A stretch of 64,000 nucleotides of DNA. Origin: Undaria pinnatifida. Its lineage: Eukaryota > Sar > Phaeophyceae > Laminariales > Alariaceae. Below the pieces are notes generated by a model. That model saw only the letters and a program-made list of their open reading frames with translations, made no database searches and was not told the DNA's origin. The position numbers were made by a program, and so were the translations under genes. The stretch is from NCBI GenBank assembly GCA_012845835.1, contig JABAKD010000015.1, positions 6,344,474 to 6,408,473 of the forward strand. Direction: 5' to 3'. Below are positions 33,751 to 45,309 of the stretch, piece by piece (the first letter of the stretch is position 1; the number at the start of each line of letters is the position of its first letter).

Positions 33751-34244
33751 AGTAGGGGGGGTTACTTTTCGGGCTTCTTTTTTCAATGGCTAGGGGTCAC
33801 TCGCGCGAGTGACCCACCCTCCCCCCGCCTGCCCCCCCCCCCCTTGTTCCTTTGCCATCTCAACATTTCGCGCCGTTTTCTTGTTGCGGCAAGAAAGCGC
33901 CATGTGGAGTGGTTAGCTACGCTTCGGCAATAAAAAAAGCCTTGATTTTTTTTCTTTTGTAATGGGGTACGGAGTCACTCGGGCGAGTGTCTCAGACCCG
34001 GTGACCAAGGTTACGATAATGGAGGTAACCCTTTTTTCCCCGCCGGCTTTGAGCCACTCGCACGAGTGACTCTGTACCCTTGAGGCGATTCTTTTTGGTG
34101 TTTCGGGGGCGCAGCGTAGCTTACCATTCCGTCACGGATTCGTGTCAGAAAGTATAAACAGCCAGCGCAAACGGACAGGGGGGTCACTCGCGCGAGTGCC
34201 CCCCAACCACTCCAAAAAATGGCCCGAAAAGTGACCCCCCTGCT
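33751..34244. mobile_element. 494-bp nested foldback element
   Basis: Outer inverted repeats of about 65 bp: left AGGGGGGGTTACTTTTCGGG ... GGTCACTCGCGCGAGTGACC; right is its reverse complement (GGTCACTCGCGCGAGTGCCC ... CCCGAAAAGTGACCCCCCT). Inside is a second inverted pair: GGGTACGGAGTCACTCGGGC (33965) and CACGAGTGACTCTGTACCC (34061). Each arm centre is a small TCACTCGCGCGAGTGA-type palindrome, four in all. Confidence 0.8.
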
Positions 34245-34365
34245 GCCCCGCTGTCGTAGCCATGGCCCGAGAAGCACCTTCACTGAAGAAACGCCCGATA
34301 TCGTTGCAATCCCGTTTTTGTGTTTTTCGATAGCATCCGTTGTGTATCTCTTCGATGGGGGGTGG

Positions 34366-34475
34366 GGGTGGAGGGGGGGGTGCTCATGTGTTGCTTGTCT
34401 TACTCGTTTGACCATTGACCACGCGTCCCTTTCGAGACGGAGCACCGTTCGTACTCCTAGTAGAGACACACCTCC
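34366..34475 (+). repeat. G-rich tract + TGCTCATGTGTTGCTTG repeat
   Basis: A G-rich tract, then TGTTGCTTGTCTTACTCG, TTGACCATTGACCACG and TTTCGAGACGGAGCACC. The same order occurs at 51385-51500 (+), 61310-61425 (-) and 48755-48830 (-, partial). Confidence 0.65.
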
Positions 34476-34715
34476 AACGTTTTTGCGGATGAGGGATGGG
34501 GGAGTTTTTTGTATCGAGTTAGGTCAAGCGCTAACTGGTGCTTTTCTTGAAGTCAACATTTTGAATGGGTTTATTAGAGCTCCGAGCTCAGGAGTCTCAG
34601 AAAACGCAGGCGCATCTCTACGGTGGCATGCGTTTTGCGACCAACCTCCAATCAACACGCATCCTCTCTTCTGCATCGACACCCACGCCATCTGCGTCCT
34701 CACATCTCCCCAGCT

Positions 34716-34960
34716 GCATCCATCCCATCCATCCACCCACCCACCCACCCACCCACCCATGCATCCATCCATCCATCCATCCATCCATCTATTCATCTAT
34801 CCATCCATCCATCTATGCATCCATCCATCCATCCATCCATCCATCCATCCATCCATCCATCCATCCATCCATCCATCCATCCATCCATCCATCCATCCAT
34901 CCATCCATCCATCCATCCATCCATCCATCCATCCATCCATCCATCCATCCATCCATTCAT
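34716..34960 (+). repeat. (CATC)n microsatellite
   Basis: About 245 bp, nearly perfect from 34801 on. Tetranucleotide period, so all three frames read as repeated Ile-His-Pro-Ser; not coding. Confidence 0.95.
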
Positions 34961-35020
34961 CTCCTAGTCCACACTCATACACCCTTCCACCTACGTTTGT
35001 TTGCCCGTCATGCCCCGCAG

Positions 35021-35114
35021 GGAAGGAGCCGGCTTTTTCACGGGCTTTGCGGAGATGATCGGCCTCGTTGGCAAGGGCGACCCGTTCTGGGCCGTGGTAG
35101 CGACGAAGCAGTAA
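35021..35114 (+). CDS. SAM-dependent methyltransferase, exon 7 (terminal)
   Basis: Acceptor CATGCCCCGCAG. The first base completes GA|G, then [19 protein letters not shown] and [14 protein letters not shown]. The DP[FL]W/YAVVA[TR]K ending is the usual C-terminus of the family (DPLYVVVGRK-like). The stop gives a natural length, so the gene's 3' end is secure. Confidence 0.95.
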
Positions 35115-37080
35115 CAAAGCCCATCGATATGGCAAACGCCCTGGCGATTTCTTCTCCTCTTTCGCTTTTGTGTGCGCTTGAAGTGTGCGCTTGAAGTTGT
35201 GCGTTCTGTGCTCACTTCGCGCACATTTTATGTTGTACGCTTTGCGTGTGCTTGCTGCCCGTTGTTTTTTATGTGCGCTTTTGATGCGTTTACGATGGCT
35301 ATTTACCGACCTTCCTTACCAACACACCCTGGTATATGCCCGAAGTATATATACACCAGGTATATACAACAGGAGTGCGTACGGAGGGCGCGCGTATGTG
35401 CCGGTAAAAATGATGCCGGCGCAAGGAACAAGAAGACTGGCCGTGGAAGTGACGGTGTAACGGTGCCGAGCGATAGAGCCGACCGCCGGGCGGGGCAGAA
35501 TAAATCCGGCGTAGTCGTGAAGACCCCTTTGAACATCATCACCATCATCATCACCACTACCACTACGCTAGCGTATTATATAAATATACTGCGATGAAAA
35601 CTGCTGTACTGTACGTAAGGATAAGTTGATTGGCTGTTCGTGTCCCCCCCCCTCTATTCGACACACCTCCCACACAACTGTTTACGATGTTTTGTTCGCG
35701 ATGGCGATGACGGTGATGGTGTGGTGGTGGTGGCGGTGGTGGTGGTAGCGGGGATGGTGGCAGTGGTGGTGATTTGAGGACTGGCGTGCTTTTTTGTCGT
35801 CGTCTGCGGCGGGTGTCGGTCGCATCACGATTCGGTTGATACAGCGGGAATGAAACAATGGGGTCACCAAAAAAAAAATGTAAAATACCACCACGTACAT
35901 AGATAGCGCGACCGTTCTGTGTCGACGATAAACTACCATGTTGATGATGAAGCAGGCAATCGCAGCAGCAGCAGCAGCAGTAGAAGCAGGCTGCTGGAGA
36001 CCGATCGTGTTGCATTGTACACTAAACAGCAGCTGCGAGTGTTATACTGTTTTGATATTTTCCTGGTGGTTGCCTTGCCGCCTGTGCAGGTGTATTTTAT
36101 AAGAAAATTGGGTGTGTTTGTAGCTCGATAGGTGTCTTATCGGGGTCAACAAGCAATTAAGAATATATGCCCCTTTCGAGACTAGAGATGAAAAGGAACG
36201 ATACACGTGACGATTACACAACCAGCCACGAGGTGACTCAGCAACCCGGAGCTTTGGGGTGGCGGAAAGGTGCCCTAAGTACCGGGACTACACTGGAAAG
36301 AGCTGTACGACAAGTTCGCAGCATTTTAGGCATGCTCGTACCGCGAATCCTCACCCGCGGCGATTGGATGAAGCCCCGCGTCTCATTTCTTTTGTTGCTG
36401 TATCTGGCTTCCAAACGAGTTAATTGTTTTTCGTGCCAGAGATCGAATAAGACGAGGGGTGTAAGGGGTTCTACGGTGATACGCAGACTGGCCCATGCAC
36501 CACGCACATCTGCGTGCGCTTGTTAGTTCAAAGCGGGACCTTTGACGTTTGGAAACATGCTGAAATATTCTCGGGTTTGCTCTGAAGCGTAGGCATGCAT
36601 GCTGTTGCTCGAACACGGCAACATGTATCCGACATGAGACAGGGAGCGCCACCGCGCTCTATGTGTCTTTGGTATTGATCTGGGTCCATTTACCGCGCCA
36701 TGTGTGTAGCGATGCTGGCCCCGGGCTGCTAGGTTTAGGAGGGGAAGGTGTGTTGCTGGCTGGGCCGCGACGACAACATATACCCTCCCTTCTCCCAAGA
36801 TGTTATGCTGGCACATTTTTGCGCCTTGCACCGCGGCTGTTGCTACAGGGCACCTCTCCCCCGCTCCCTTTGTGTTTAACCCCCCCCCCCCCGCACTTCG
36901 CTTCGTCGTTCTCCTCGTCCTTTTACCCGTCCCCGTCCCCCTCACTCTCCATTTCCTCTTCATTACTCCCTACTCCACCCGCCCCCGTCCTCCTCCTGTC
37001 TCCGCCTCTATCAACGATTGCCCGTTTTGTCGAAAGCAGCGCACGCAAACATATGCAGAACTACACAAGACTGCCACGCA
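35115..37080. other. No gene recognised downstream of the methyltransferase
   Basis: Probable 3' UTR then intergenic DNA. 35329-35375 has the inverted pair CCTGGTATAT and ATATACACCAGGTATAT. 35700-35780 is GGTGGT-rich. Poly(C) at 36881-36892. Confidence 0.5.
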
Positions 37081-37196
37081 CAGGCAGACAGATAAACAAT
37101 GAGGCAGACAGACAGGCAGGCAGGCAGACAGACAGACAGGCAGACAGACAGACAGGCAGACAGGCAGACAGACAGACAGACAAGACTGACAGACAA
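37081..37196 (+). repeat. (CAGA/CAGG)n microsatellite
   Basis: About 115 bp of GACAGACAGGCAGGCAGACA-type repeats. Confidence 0.9.
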
Positions 37197-37298
37197 ACAA
37201 TCCCGAGGAGATAACGATATAAAACACGCTATATGAACACACCATTTTTGAATTATGAATCATGTCTTCTCGCCAAACCGAGCCACCAATCGGCTTGA

Positions 37299-37740
37299 CT
37301 AAATTCCCCCCAACACGACTCGGAAAACTGTTCTTCTCAGCTTGTTGATGGGGATTGCCACACCAGTCGGCTCGCCCGACGCTCGTCCTCGAAGAATGCC
37401 AATGCTACCGCTGTCCCTGTGAGCTCGAGCAGGTGTTCGAGCCTCTGACACGGCGTTACTCTCTACTGCCCAACACGTGGGCTGGAACAACTCTGACAAC
37501 TCTGGGCCAATCACTCGCTGAGTGTGCGCGATCCGACGTACTATGGAACTGGCGGCGAGTCGTCGGCTTTTTTCCCAGCTTATTAGCGGTGGCTCCGCTC
37601 CACCGTTTCGCGCCATCCGCATGGTGCTTTCTACTGCGTTCGCATCATTGCCGATTGGCATTTCAATGATCTTTTCGCGGCCGCTCTTCGCAATACGGGC
37701 CCTCTCTTCCGATCACCTTCGCAAAAGAGAAGCCATCCCC
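37299..37740 (-). pseudogene. Degenerate coding trace next to MITE B
   Basis: A 120-codon minus-strand frame (MPIGNDANAVESTMRMARNG ... RTVFRVVLGGI) with protein-like composition. A second minus frame over the 3' part also reads plausibly (EHLLELTGTAVALAFFEDER), suggesting a frameshift. Not assigned to a family. Confidence 0.3.
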
Positions 37741-37742
37741 TA

Positions 37743-38025
37743 GACGCGTGCTACGATAGAAGTATTAAGGCATCATACCTCTTTTTGTCTGAAATGTTTT
37801 GTGAATGACTTAAGACACTCCTGAATCCAAAATCGTCGAAAATGCGCCAGTTTTCTTTGCATGACTCTCGTCGTGTATCTAGGCCCTTGAGATTCTTCAT
37901 CCGGTATCATACAAGTAGCAGTGTATTGCTCTCCACAAATCAGTTTTCGGGAGGGACATGTCTTAAGCTCCCGAATTGAGAAACCTCAGTGAAAAAAAGT
38001 GGTGCACCTCTATCGTAGCGCGCGC
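37743..38025 (+). mobile_element. MITE family 1, copy B
   Basis: About 283 bp, left end GACGCGTGCTACGATAGAAG, right end CACCTCTATCGTAGCGCGCG. It is flanked on both sides by CCCCTA, a perfect 6-bp target duplication. About 30 bp longer than copy A through internal indels. Confidence 0.85.
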
Positions 38026-39278
38026 CCCTACCCTTCCCCCTCTCCTGCGACTCGCCCTTCCTCTCTCCCTGCCCCTCTCTCCATATCCCCCTCTTCCGCG
38101 TCGCCTTGGCAAAAACAAAAGGCATGGTCTGCCTCACTTCCACCCCCTCCCTCTCCCGCAATCGCCCACCAGTGCTCCCCAGAAGGTCGGTCTTCTCTGG
38201 CGTAGCCAACTTTGGAGGCAAGTCAACCGTTCTGCTTGGATTGGTTTCGATGCCACTATCTGCAAGCCCCCACCGGAGCAAGGGCACATCATCCGCAATG
38301 GTTGTCGCTCTCTTCATTGTGCTAATGATGATGATGTCCCAGTAGGCTAACGTGAGAACATCTTGTGATTCATGCTCTCATAGTCACCACCGGCAGCAGC
38401 GGCTTGCAAAACAACACCGGCTTCGGGACGTGTCTGTGCTGCACCCCACTGGAGCAGTCAATGCTTCGCCTCTCCCCCGACTCCGTGTGGAATAGCAGGG
38501 GGGCAAACGGCGTAAGCACCGGCCAGCAGGGGGTCGCGTCCGCCAGCACAGCCGTCTGTTTACCCGTGCTGAAGGTGTGGGATCGGTCGGTTGGGTTGAG
38601 CTGGTGGTCCGCCTCATGGGATGTCCTGATCCGTAGCGCTGCCAGCTCTACCCCTCCTCACGCCCCGCCTCGAATATGCCCCCTTCGCGATTGATTCCTC
38701 CCCCGCCGTGGCCGCCACTGGTTCATGGCCTCGGCTGAAAAAAGGCACCCCCAAGTGATCCCTACCCAGAAGGGACGAAATGTCCCTCTCAAGGTGCTGA
38801 GGTTGGATAGGGAAAGGAACTCTGGAATCATCCCAGGTAGGGGTGGCACTTTTGGGGTTATTCATTCTTGTTTTTTTTTCTCTGGCCGGTTGAGCTCCTT
38901 AAGTGACGAACTACCGGTTGTTCTGACACTTGTTCACGAGACGAATTGTTTCGGGACTAGCGCGCGTAGAAACGTTGGGTGCAATGCGCAAAGCGAATGC
39001 CTTTGAAGCCAAATTGTTCTACGGTAGCCCCCCCCCCCCCCACTTTTCTTCAACGAAATCGCCGGTTTCAAAACCAGCTCCCGGCCTTATCTCTTGAGTA
39101 ACGGTGTCCCTCGACACCTCGACGTCGTCAGTCGTTAGACCTTTGCACACAAGAAAATATATGGATTTTTCTTTTCAATGTTATCCTTTCTTGTGTCGAA
39201 CAGCCATGAAATGTTCGTTAAAGAAAAATGCTGGTTTGGGGGGGGGCTATCGTAGTAAGAATCAGTCAGCCATGTTTC
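38026..39278. other. Unresolved, no supported gene
   Basis: Plus-strand frame 38365-38694 (VTTGSSGLQNNTGFGTCLCC ...) and overlapping frames look partly protein-like but show no domain or splice logic. Poly(C) at 39029-39039. Confidence 0.35.
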
Positions 39279-39342
39279 GGGTGAGATGCTGAGCTCCTCC
39301 TGTTAGGAGCCCAGAAACTTCCGCTGCACTCCTACCGTGGTA

Positions 39343-39522
39343 TGATTCTTTCGCAAAAATGCTTCCGGATCATCGAAAGCCCGTCTCGAGAAGGCCTTGA
39401 TGCCGGCGTCAAACTTCTCGCGGCCGAACCCGGTGTGGGGATTGGTTGTGGGTGTGAAACCCGCAGTCCATGATCCCCGTGCTTGATAGCGCGCTGCGGG
39501 TTTTGAATAATTACGATGGCCA
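39343..39522 (-). CDS. Unrecognised exon-like segment
   Basis: Minus strand: acceptor TTTTTTGTTTGCAG, then a frame reading DGHRNYSKPAARYQ ... HTGFGREKFDAGIKAF, SRRAFDDPEAFLRKNHTT, and a possible donor ACCACG|gtagga. Composition and codon use look genuine. No partner exon could be tied to it in phase, and the surrounding 37-44 kb is full of mobile-element traces, so it may be either a gene exon or a relic. Confidence 0.45.
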
Positions 39523-39764
39523 TCTGCAAACAAAAAATCTCCTCCGGCCGCCCAATTTAGAGTACTTCATTTCGTGGGTTCAGAGACACTTTCTGCCGCC
39601 GCCACTGCCGTTGTGTGCTGTGTTCTTCAGCGAGTTTGGCCTTTACTCGCTCTCACGCCACCTCTTCGCCATACGAGCGTGGTTCCGTGAGAAGGCCACG
39701 AGCTGTTATTGTCACCCCCGGATGGGGGCATGCTGACGATACCCTCTCGAATTTTGCGACGCCT

Positions 39765-40136
39765 TTAACCTTGGGCTGGGCCCATATGCTTTGTGGATGA
39801 TTGACTGGTACTCCGACAACCACGAGGGGCAAAGGGCAATGTCGCCATGTTTGACAAACGTTCACTTTCTTTCCGTCGCTTCAATAGGTCGTCGAACGAG
39901 TGTAGTAGAGCCGGGGGGGATAACTTTCCTTTACATCCTTTAGAATCCAACTCGACATCTCCACGCGCCTGCTCTGCCGATGTTCTCGCAGGGCGTGGTT
40001 GTGTAGGCCGAGCATGTATGTGGGGAGTCAGATTGGCGTGGGCATTAGCGAGATGTGACTGCAATGTGACGACATTTATAAATAGTTGTACGATATCTCT
40101 AAACGAGACATCTTCAAATGGTCCTGCTATCCTCAA
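39765..40136 (-). pseudogene. Unrecognised frame, possible mobile-element relic
   Basis: A 123-codon minus-strand frame: FEDVSFRDIVQLFINVVTLQ early, FDDLLKRRKESERLSNMATL later. The helical, charged C-terminal part is protein-like. No family recognised. Confidence 0.3.
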
Positions 40137-42400
40137 AGTATCTTGGTCCTAGCCATAAGAGAGTCCTTCACGCCGCCCTCCTCCGTTGTAGCCGCCCCGC
40201 CTTCCAAATCCAACGAGGGTAGCGCGGAGTTCAGGTTCAGCTGCCGCTTCTAGTGAGCTTCCCGCCTTATATGGCCGGTCGTGCACACGCGTTCGCTGCA
40301 GAGAAGCTGCGTCTGCCCCACCTCTCCTGGCAGTGCCTACGAGACACCTCAGCACTCAGTGCCCCGAGCAGAAGCCGGACGATAACCTACGTATAGCACG
40401 CCGTCTTGGTTGGCGCCAATGAAACCCCGAAATCACCGTACGCCTCCCGACGCCGCCCTCGCATCCTTGCGGGTCGGCGTGGAGCCCCTGTTGGGTGGGC
40501 GGGCATGCTACGTTATCTTGCGGGTTCATCGTTATCGATCCGTTGTACCACCGTGAGCTTGATGTCACTGGAACCATCAGCGCGTGGCGCTTCGGGGGTC
40601 GCGCGCTACTTTACCTGCGTTGGCTACCCCCAGACGAAGGACGCTATATCTGTTACCCGCTCTTCGTCCGGCAAACGCCGGGGACACAGTACTGTCCCCT
40701 GGCCTAGCGATTTATTATCGGTTCCTGCCGACCCCCTCTTTCTGAACTGGCTGCTCTTGCTCCCGTCCAGAACCACAATATCTGCCCCGCCTACCCCTCG
40801 CGGTCGGTTTCCCCACCCCCGAACTGTTGGGCACAGAGATGGCTGTTTCGAGCGTTACAGGGGCGGCTCTGGGCCTCACCACGGGAACCCCCAGGCGCTC
40901 TCGTTGCGTGACGTCACCATTTTCGGGGGGCGTTGGTGCTGTCGGCATCTCCCCGAGAAGCACCCGCCTGATCCCCCACGAACCGGTCTGCTTCCAACAT
41001 CGGAGCTTCCCCTTCCAGCTGAGTTGACGCCGCGACTGGGAAATGAGGCAACTCTCTTTTTCTGCTCAGCTCCCGTTGGACTTCTCGGATTGCTATTCTC
41101 TTGCGCTACCAAGGTCAAAGAAACTCTTATACACAGAGGCGCACGTACATCCATCAGCTCGGAAGACGTGACGTGAAATCTTGCGGGTAGGATCCCAAAC
41201 GTCGAACAGTTCACGATAATACGGAATGGTTTTCCCCGCCCCCACACCCCCCTCCCTTCCTGTCAGAAAATCCGTCAAGGGAAAGTCGTTATAGCCCCCG
41301 ATGGAACAGGTAAATAGCGTCACAGATCAATGCGCACGGGAAGAACAAAGATATTGGGTACTGTCCATGAGCTCTCGTCGTCTGTTCGAACGATATATGG
41401 GAGTTATACGAGTTTCTTAGCGTGCAGGGTCCAGCCGTTGAGGATCGCCATGGGGGATATCGTCCAACAGCTGGGCACCCTTTACCTCCGACCATCGTTC
41501 ACCAATCAAAGGCATTGGGAACCCCACGCAATGAATCGAGGTGTTGGGGTTGGCTGCTGGCCGGTCATGCCGCACGGCACTCGATGCAAGACTTCGGGTC
41601 GTTGGCCCTTTGCGTGACGTGCTCCACACACTCCAGCATGCATCGTGTGGGAACCATCCCACCGTGGGTGCATGAAAGAAAGACAGGAAAAAGACCTCCC
41701 GCAATATATCATGTGGAGCTGCTCAGGGTATGGCCGCAGTAAAGTCACGGAGCGACGACAGATCTCGAATTCCGTCGGTTTTATGCTTGACGGCGCTCTT
41801 CGCCCAATTGCACTGCTTCGCTCCCTCCCTGGGCGGAATTCAATATTTCTTCGTGCAGCAATGATCCCAGGGCGGGCCCACTCCGTCTCGATGCAGGGCT
41901 CTCAGTGTACCCTTTAACTGGCTGTCAAGTCCGAAGTGAACTCGCGGCAGACTACCCGCCAGGCGGATAGTTCCTCTGTGAGGCTGACGTAACTCTATAC
42001 GCGTACCCACCCTCAGCATATCATATTGCCGGCCTACGACCTCCTTTCGCCCGTTCTAGGGCGAACAACGGGTGGCGAAAGCTGCAGAAGAGAGGTAAAA
42101 CTATCTCGGTGCTATGAGTAGCTCAAAGTAGCGTGCACAGAGCTCGTGCTATTTATGACTGGGGAATTGCGCTACGTCTCTCTGACTCGGCGCCCGCCCA
42201 TCTGCTTCCCGTGGTTTCGCGAGTTTAGTCTGCTAATCTACCAGTTCCAATAGCGTGGGTTATCTCCGGCTTATCTCCGGAGAGTGCCCAGCCGTGGCTA
42301 ACCTGTCCCGTAGAGCGTCCTGCCGGCGGAAGTGACCGCTTGCTCGGTGCGGAAGCGATGCGCTTGTCTGCCCCACCTGCCGAATGATCAGTTCTGCTCT
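40137..42400 (-). pseudogene. Field of broken minus-strand coding traces
   Basis: Short protein-like stretches in changing minus frames: YYRELFDVWDPTRKISRHVF near 41200, MAILNGWTLHAKKLV and SSWTVPNIFVLPVRIDL near 41450-41350, and VEHVTQRANDPKSCIECRAA near 41620. Stops and shifts separate them. Consistent with an old large transposable element; family unknown. The plus-strand 256-codon frame 40406-41176 is Pro/Arg-rich and probably a shadow. Confidence 0.3.
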
Positions 42401-43025
42401 AGAAGGAGAACCACAAGAATGTCGCCGCGCTCCGGGTATGCATCGGTTTTCGAGAACCTAGCCCGGAATATTCCATCGCACATAGCTCAGCCCATGGTGA
42501 ACTTGATCGCCCAACGGAGGCGCACGTATTTGCGAGTAGGCTTCTCCAATAGAACTGGCGCCTGCTTCCGATCCATGGCGGAAACTGCAAACCATTTGGT
42601 GATCCCTGAACGGACCGTTGGTGCGCCTGGTCAAAGGGTCGTTGTTAGCGTTGACCAGCATCGCCCGCCAAGTTGCGTCCAATGCCGCGAATATGACGTC
42701 CTCATCGTGGTCGTCCTACATCGCCTGCTGGACGGCGTTGGCGAGCGCGCGTGGTTGATGATCAGCACGACGGACAAAAGCGGTGGTGGGCACCTTTTCC
42801 CGGACACGGAAGCTAGCATAGCACTTTGGGCGCAAGGCAGTACGTGCACTCGCGGAAGCGAACATGCGGGCCGATCAAGGTGCCAATGCGCACGTTGCAG
42901 TTCGACTGATCTGTTTCACATTGTTGTTGCTCGGCCACGACGGACGCCCATCGCACCGGCCGTAATGGCGACAGCGGTCTTTCGGAGAAGGCGTGCTCTG
43001 GACTCCATCGATCTTCCACCGCTAC
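42401..43025 (-). pseudogene. Transposase-like relic with C-terminal Cys cluster
   Basis: Minus-strand traces in two or three frames: CNVRIGTLIGPHVRFRECTY then CLAPKVLC near 42900-42830; a frame with DDHDEDVIFAALDATWRAML and TRRTNGPFRDHQMVCSFRHG near 42700-42560; and RWAIKFTMG then FSKTDAYPERGDILVVLLLE near 42520-42430. The C-x(n)-CTYC-x(4)-LC spacing resembles the Cys-rich tail of piggyBac transposases, which would suit the TTAA MITEs in this window, but the fragments do not prove it. Confidence 0.3.
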
Positions 43026-43194
43026 GCCGGCTGCGGCGACGGTGATAGCGGCGGTGGGGGTGGTTGCGGTTGTTATGGTGTTACCCTGAGCTTAGTCTGG
43101 GCCCCTAGTCTACGATGCTGGCGGCGTTGGTGATGACGTCGGCAGCGGTCGCAGTGGTGGCGGCGGTTTTGGCGGTGGTGGGGATGGTGGTGGC

Positions 43195-43914
43195 TTAAGC
43201 GGTAGAACTGCGTCTGGAACTAAAAGTGGTGTCCTCCTGGTGGAGTGTGCGATCGTCGATAGTGGTAATGGCCACGGTGAACGTGGAGTCGGCGGCGGAA
43301 AGACCGACAGAGTGGGAAGTGGCGGCGGCTTCGTCAACCGTATCTGGAATCTTGGGGGGCCCGTTGGTGGGGATGACAGCCATGTAACCGGCTGCGGCGA
43401 CGGCAGCAGCAGCGGTAACCGTGGGGTTAATCTTTCTTTTGAAGCCCACCGCTGATGGCGCCCGAAGGATAGTCTCAGGTGCGCCGAGCGGCTGCGATGG
43501 CCATGGTGATATAGGTGACGGCCCCAGCCCCGGTGGCGGCGGCAGCGGTGCCAATTCTAGTGTGGCGCTTGACGGTGCCGTTTTACCCAACGGTGGTGGG
43601 CCAATCGGCCGAGACATCGAAGCAAAACTCGCCAGTGGGGCGAGAGGCGGGAATACCGGACGATCGCACACGAACGACAAGGCCCCTCCGGGGATTGTGG
43701 CAGCTCTATTGTCGGTCCATCCACCACCGTTGACAAATATGTGAACGCGAAGGGATTGACGACAGTGTCGGTGATGCTGGCGTAGACGATTGTCTCGACG
43801 ATGACGACAGTGCGGCCTAGCCCTCTGCAACAGATGAAACAGCGGTGTCGTAGTTCCCGAGACGGAGACATCGGTACCAGCCGTACCCACCAGCAGCGGC
43901 GGCATCGTTATCAT
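43195..43914 (-). CDS. Pro/Ala/Thr-rich 239-codon frame, unrecognised
   Basis: The longest open frame of this field; low-complexity Pro/Ala/Thr composition with PTVTAAAAVAAAGYMAVIPT. No domain. It could be a linker of a broken element polyprotein. Low confidence that it is expressed. Confidence 0.25.
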   Translation of the reverse strand: MITMPPLLVGTAGTDVSVSGTTTPLFHLLQRARPHCRHRRDNRLRQHHRHCRQSLRVHIFVNGGGWTDNRAATIPGGALSFVCDRPVFPPLAPLASFASMSRPIGPPPLGKTAPSSATLELAPLPPPPGLGPSPISPWPSQPLGAPETILRAPSAVGFKRKINPTVTAAAAVAAAGYMAVIPTNGPPKIPDTVDEAAATSHSVGLSAADSTFTVAITTIDDRTLHQEDTTFSSRRSSTA

Positions 43915-43989
43915 TGTCGGTGGCGGGATACTCAGCGGCGGCTAAGGACTGCGAATATGTCTCCTTCCACGACAGAGAGCTAGATTCTT

Positions 43990-45309
43990 ACGGGCCAAAC
44001 CAACATCCCCCGTGGGTACCCCTCCGTGTTGTCATGTGAGACACGTTGCCCTGAAAATGCTCGCGCTGCCGCGCCAGCCGCCGCGATGGGCCTTCGGCGC
44101 TCGACGGGCTGGAAGACGGCTCTGGCGCTGGCAGTGCGTTGGCGACATTTCCCGGCGGGGGGAGGCAATCAAGGTGGCTCGCTCCATCTGTGCACCCGTT
44201 GCGAGGGTGCCTCGTATGGAGAGGGCGGCCCGTGAGCTACAGAAACAGCCATCTCACGCACGCTACGGCAGGGGTATACACCATAGTTTTTGTTTAGGAT
44301 CCATGCTTGTGGAGCTCTATACACGACGTACCAGGTACCCAACGACCGACCTTCATCAATAGACTATACTTGTATATATTAAACTAAGCCCGATGTACAG
44401 TCCCGCGGGCAAGGTATTTAACGACTACTGATGTTTTTTTATAAAAAAATGAAAAAACGTGGTATGTGAGTACAACCGATTGAATGGTTGAAACTCAACT
44501 TTGCAAACTTACTGTTGTTGTAAAACGCACGTCGGACTCCAAGGAGCTGGTACAGGCCGTTGATAAGTTTGTCAGCTATCGATATCCGTCACGGGGCATG
44601 GACATCAATCCTTTGGGATCGTTTGCTGGAGGGTACAGCGTAGTAGGCCGTGCCTGAAGCGAGATTCGAAAGTTCAGACAGACGGGACCGACACACAAAA
44701 AACGATAACCCAGTTGGCACGTTGGCCTTGTGGAAGGAATACGGCTGGTGCTGATGTAGAACACCACCACATCGGGGCGCAGCTTCGATAATTTACACAA
44801 CGTGTTAATATTTCGCCAGGTATCATGTACCCTCTAGTATCATTTACCGGCAGCGACAACAGCGTCTACGTTATACATCGCCGCGCACCATAAAATCCTG
44901 CCTTTTTTCGGCGCTGGTGCGCACCTGCCCAGCTTGAAAAAAAAATGTGATACAAAACTTTACAACATCGAGCTAAGTCTAGACTAATGTTGATTTGACA
45001 GCTAGTCTACACAGCAAGTAGCACTCGGTGCAAGTCTTCCGTCACGCATCAGACATACCGGCTCTTGCCCCCCGCTGACAAAAAAAAACGAAGTCGATCC
45101 TCCCTTGCCCCCCGCCTCCTTCCAACACGCAGAAAAAAGGCGATTACGATTGAATGTTGCACGGCTGCGTGACTCGCCTCTCGAACAAAACATCTACAAA
45201 AAAACAGGGCAGGCTCAGCGAACCGGCAAACGATATCGAACAGAGAAACTCGAAAACACAACAGGTTTGGCGATCGGTTCAGCTCCCCCCTCTCCTCCCT
45301 CGACCAGCA
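43990..45309. other. No gene recognised
   Basis: TACCAGGTACC at 44329 and CCAGGTATCATGTACC at 44817; otherwise nothing recognised. Confidence 0.4.

Larger units (their letters stand above)
32860..35020 (+). other. Methyltransferase intron 6
   Basis: 2161 bp, the largest intron. It contains a degenerate CATCC/CACCC region (33060-33440), a fragment related to MITE family 1 (33606-33665), the 494-bp foldback element, a poly(G)-linked repeat (34366-34475) and a (CATC)n array ending 60 bp before the acceptor. Confidence 0.8.

Noticed and set aside
34219-35058. 279-codon frame with poly(Ile-His-Pro-Ser)
   Set aside because: Tetranucleotide (CATC)n array inside intron 6 of the methyltransferase; open in all frames by composition.
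43195-43914. Ordinary host gene at 43.2-43.9 kb
   Set aside because: Low-complexity Pro/Ala/Thr composition in the middle of broken element traces and no splice partners; kept only as a low-confidence frame.
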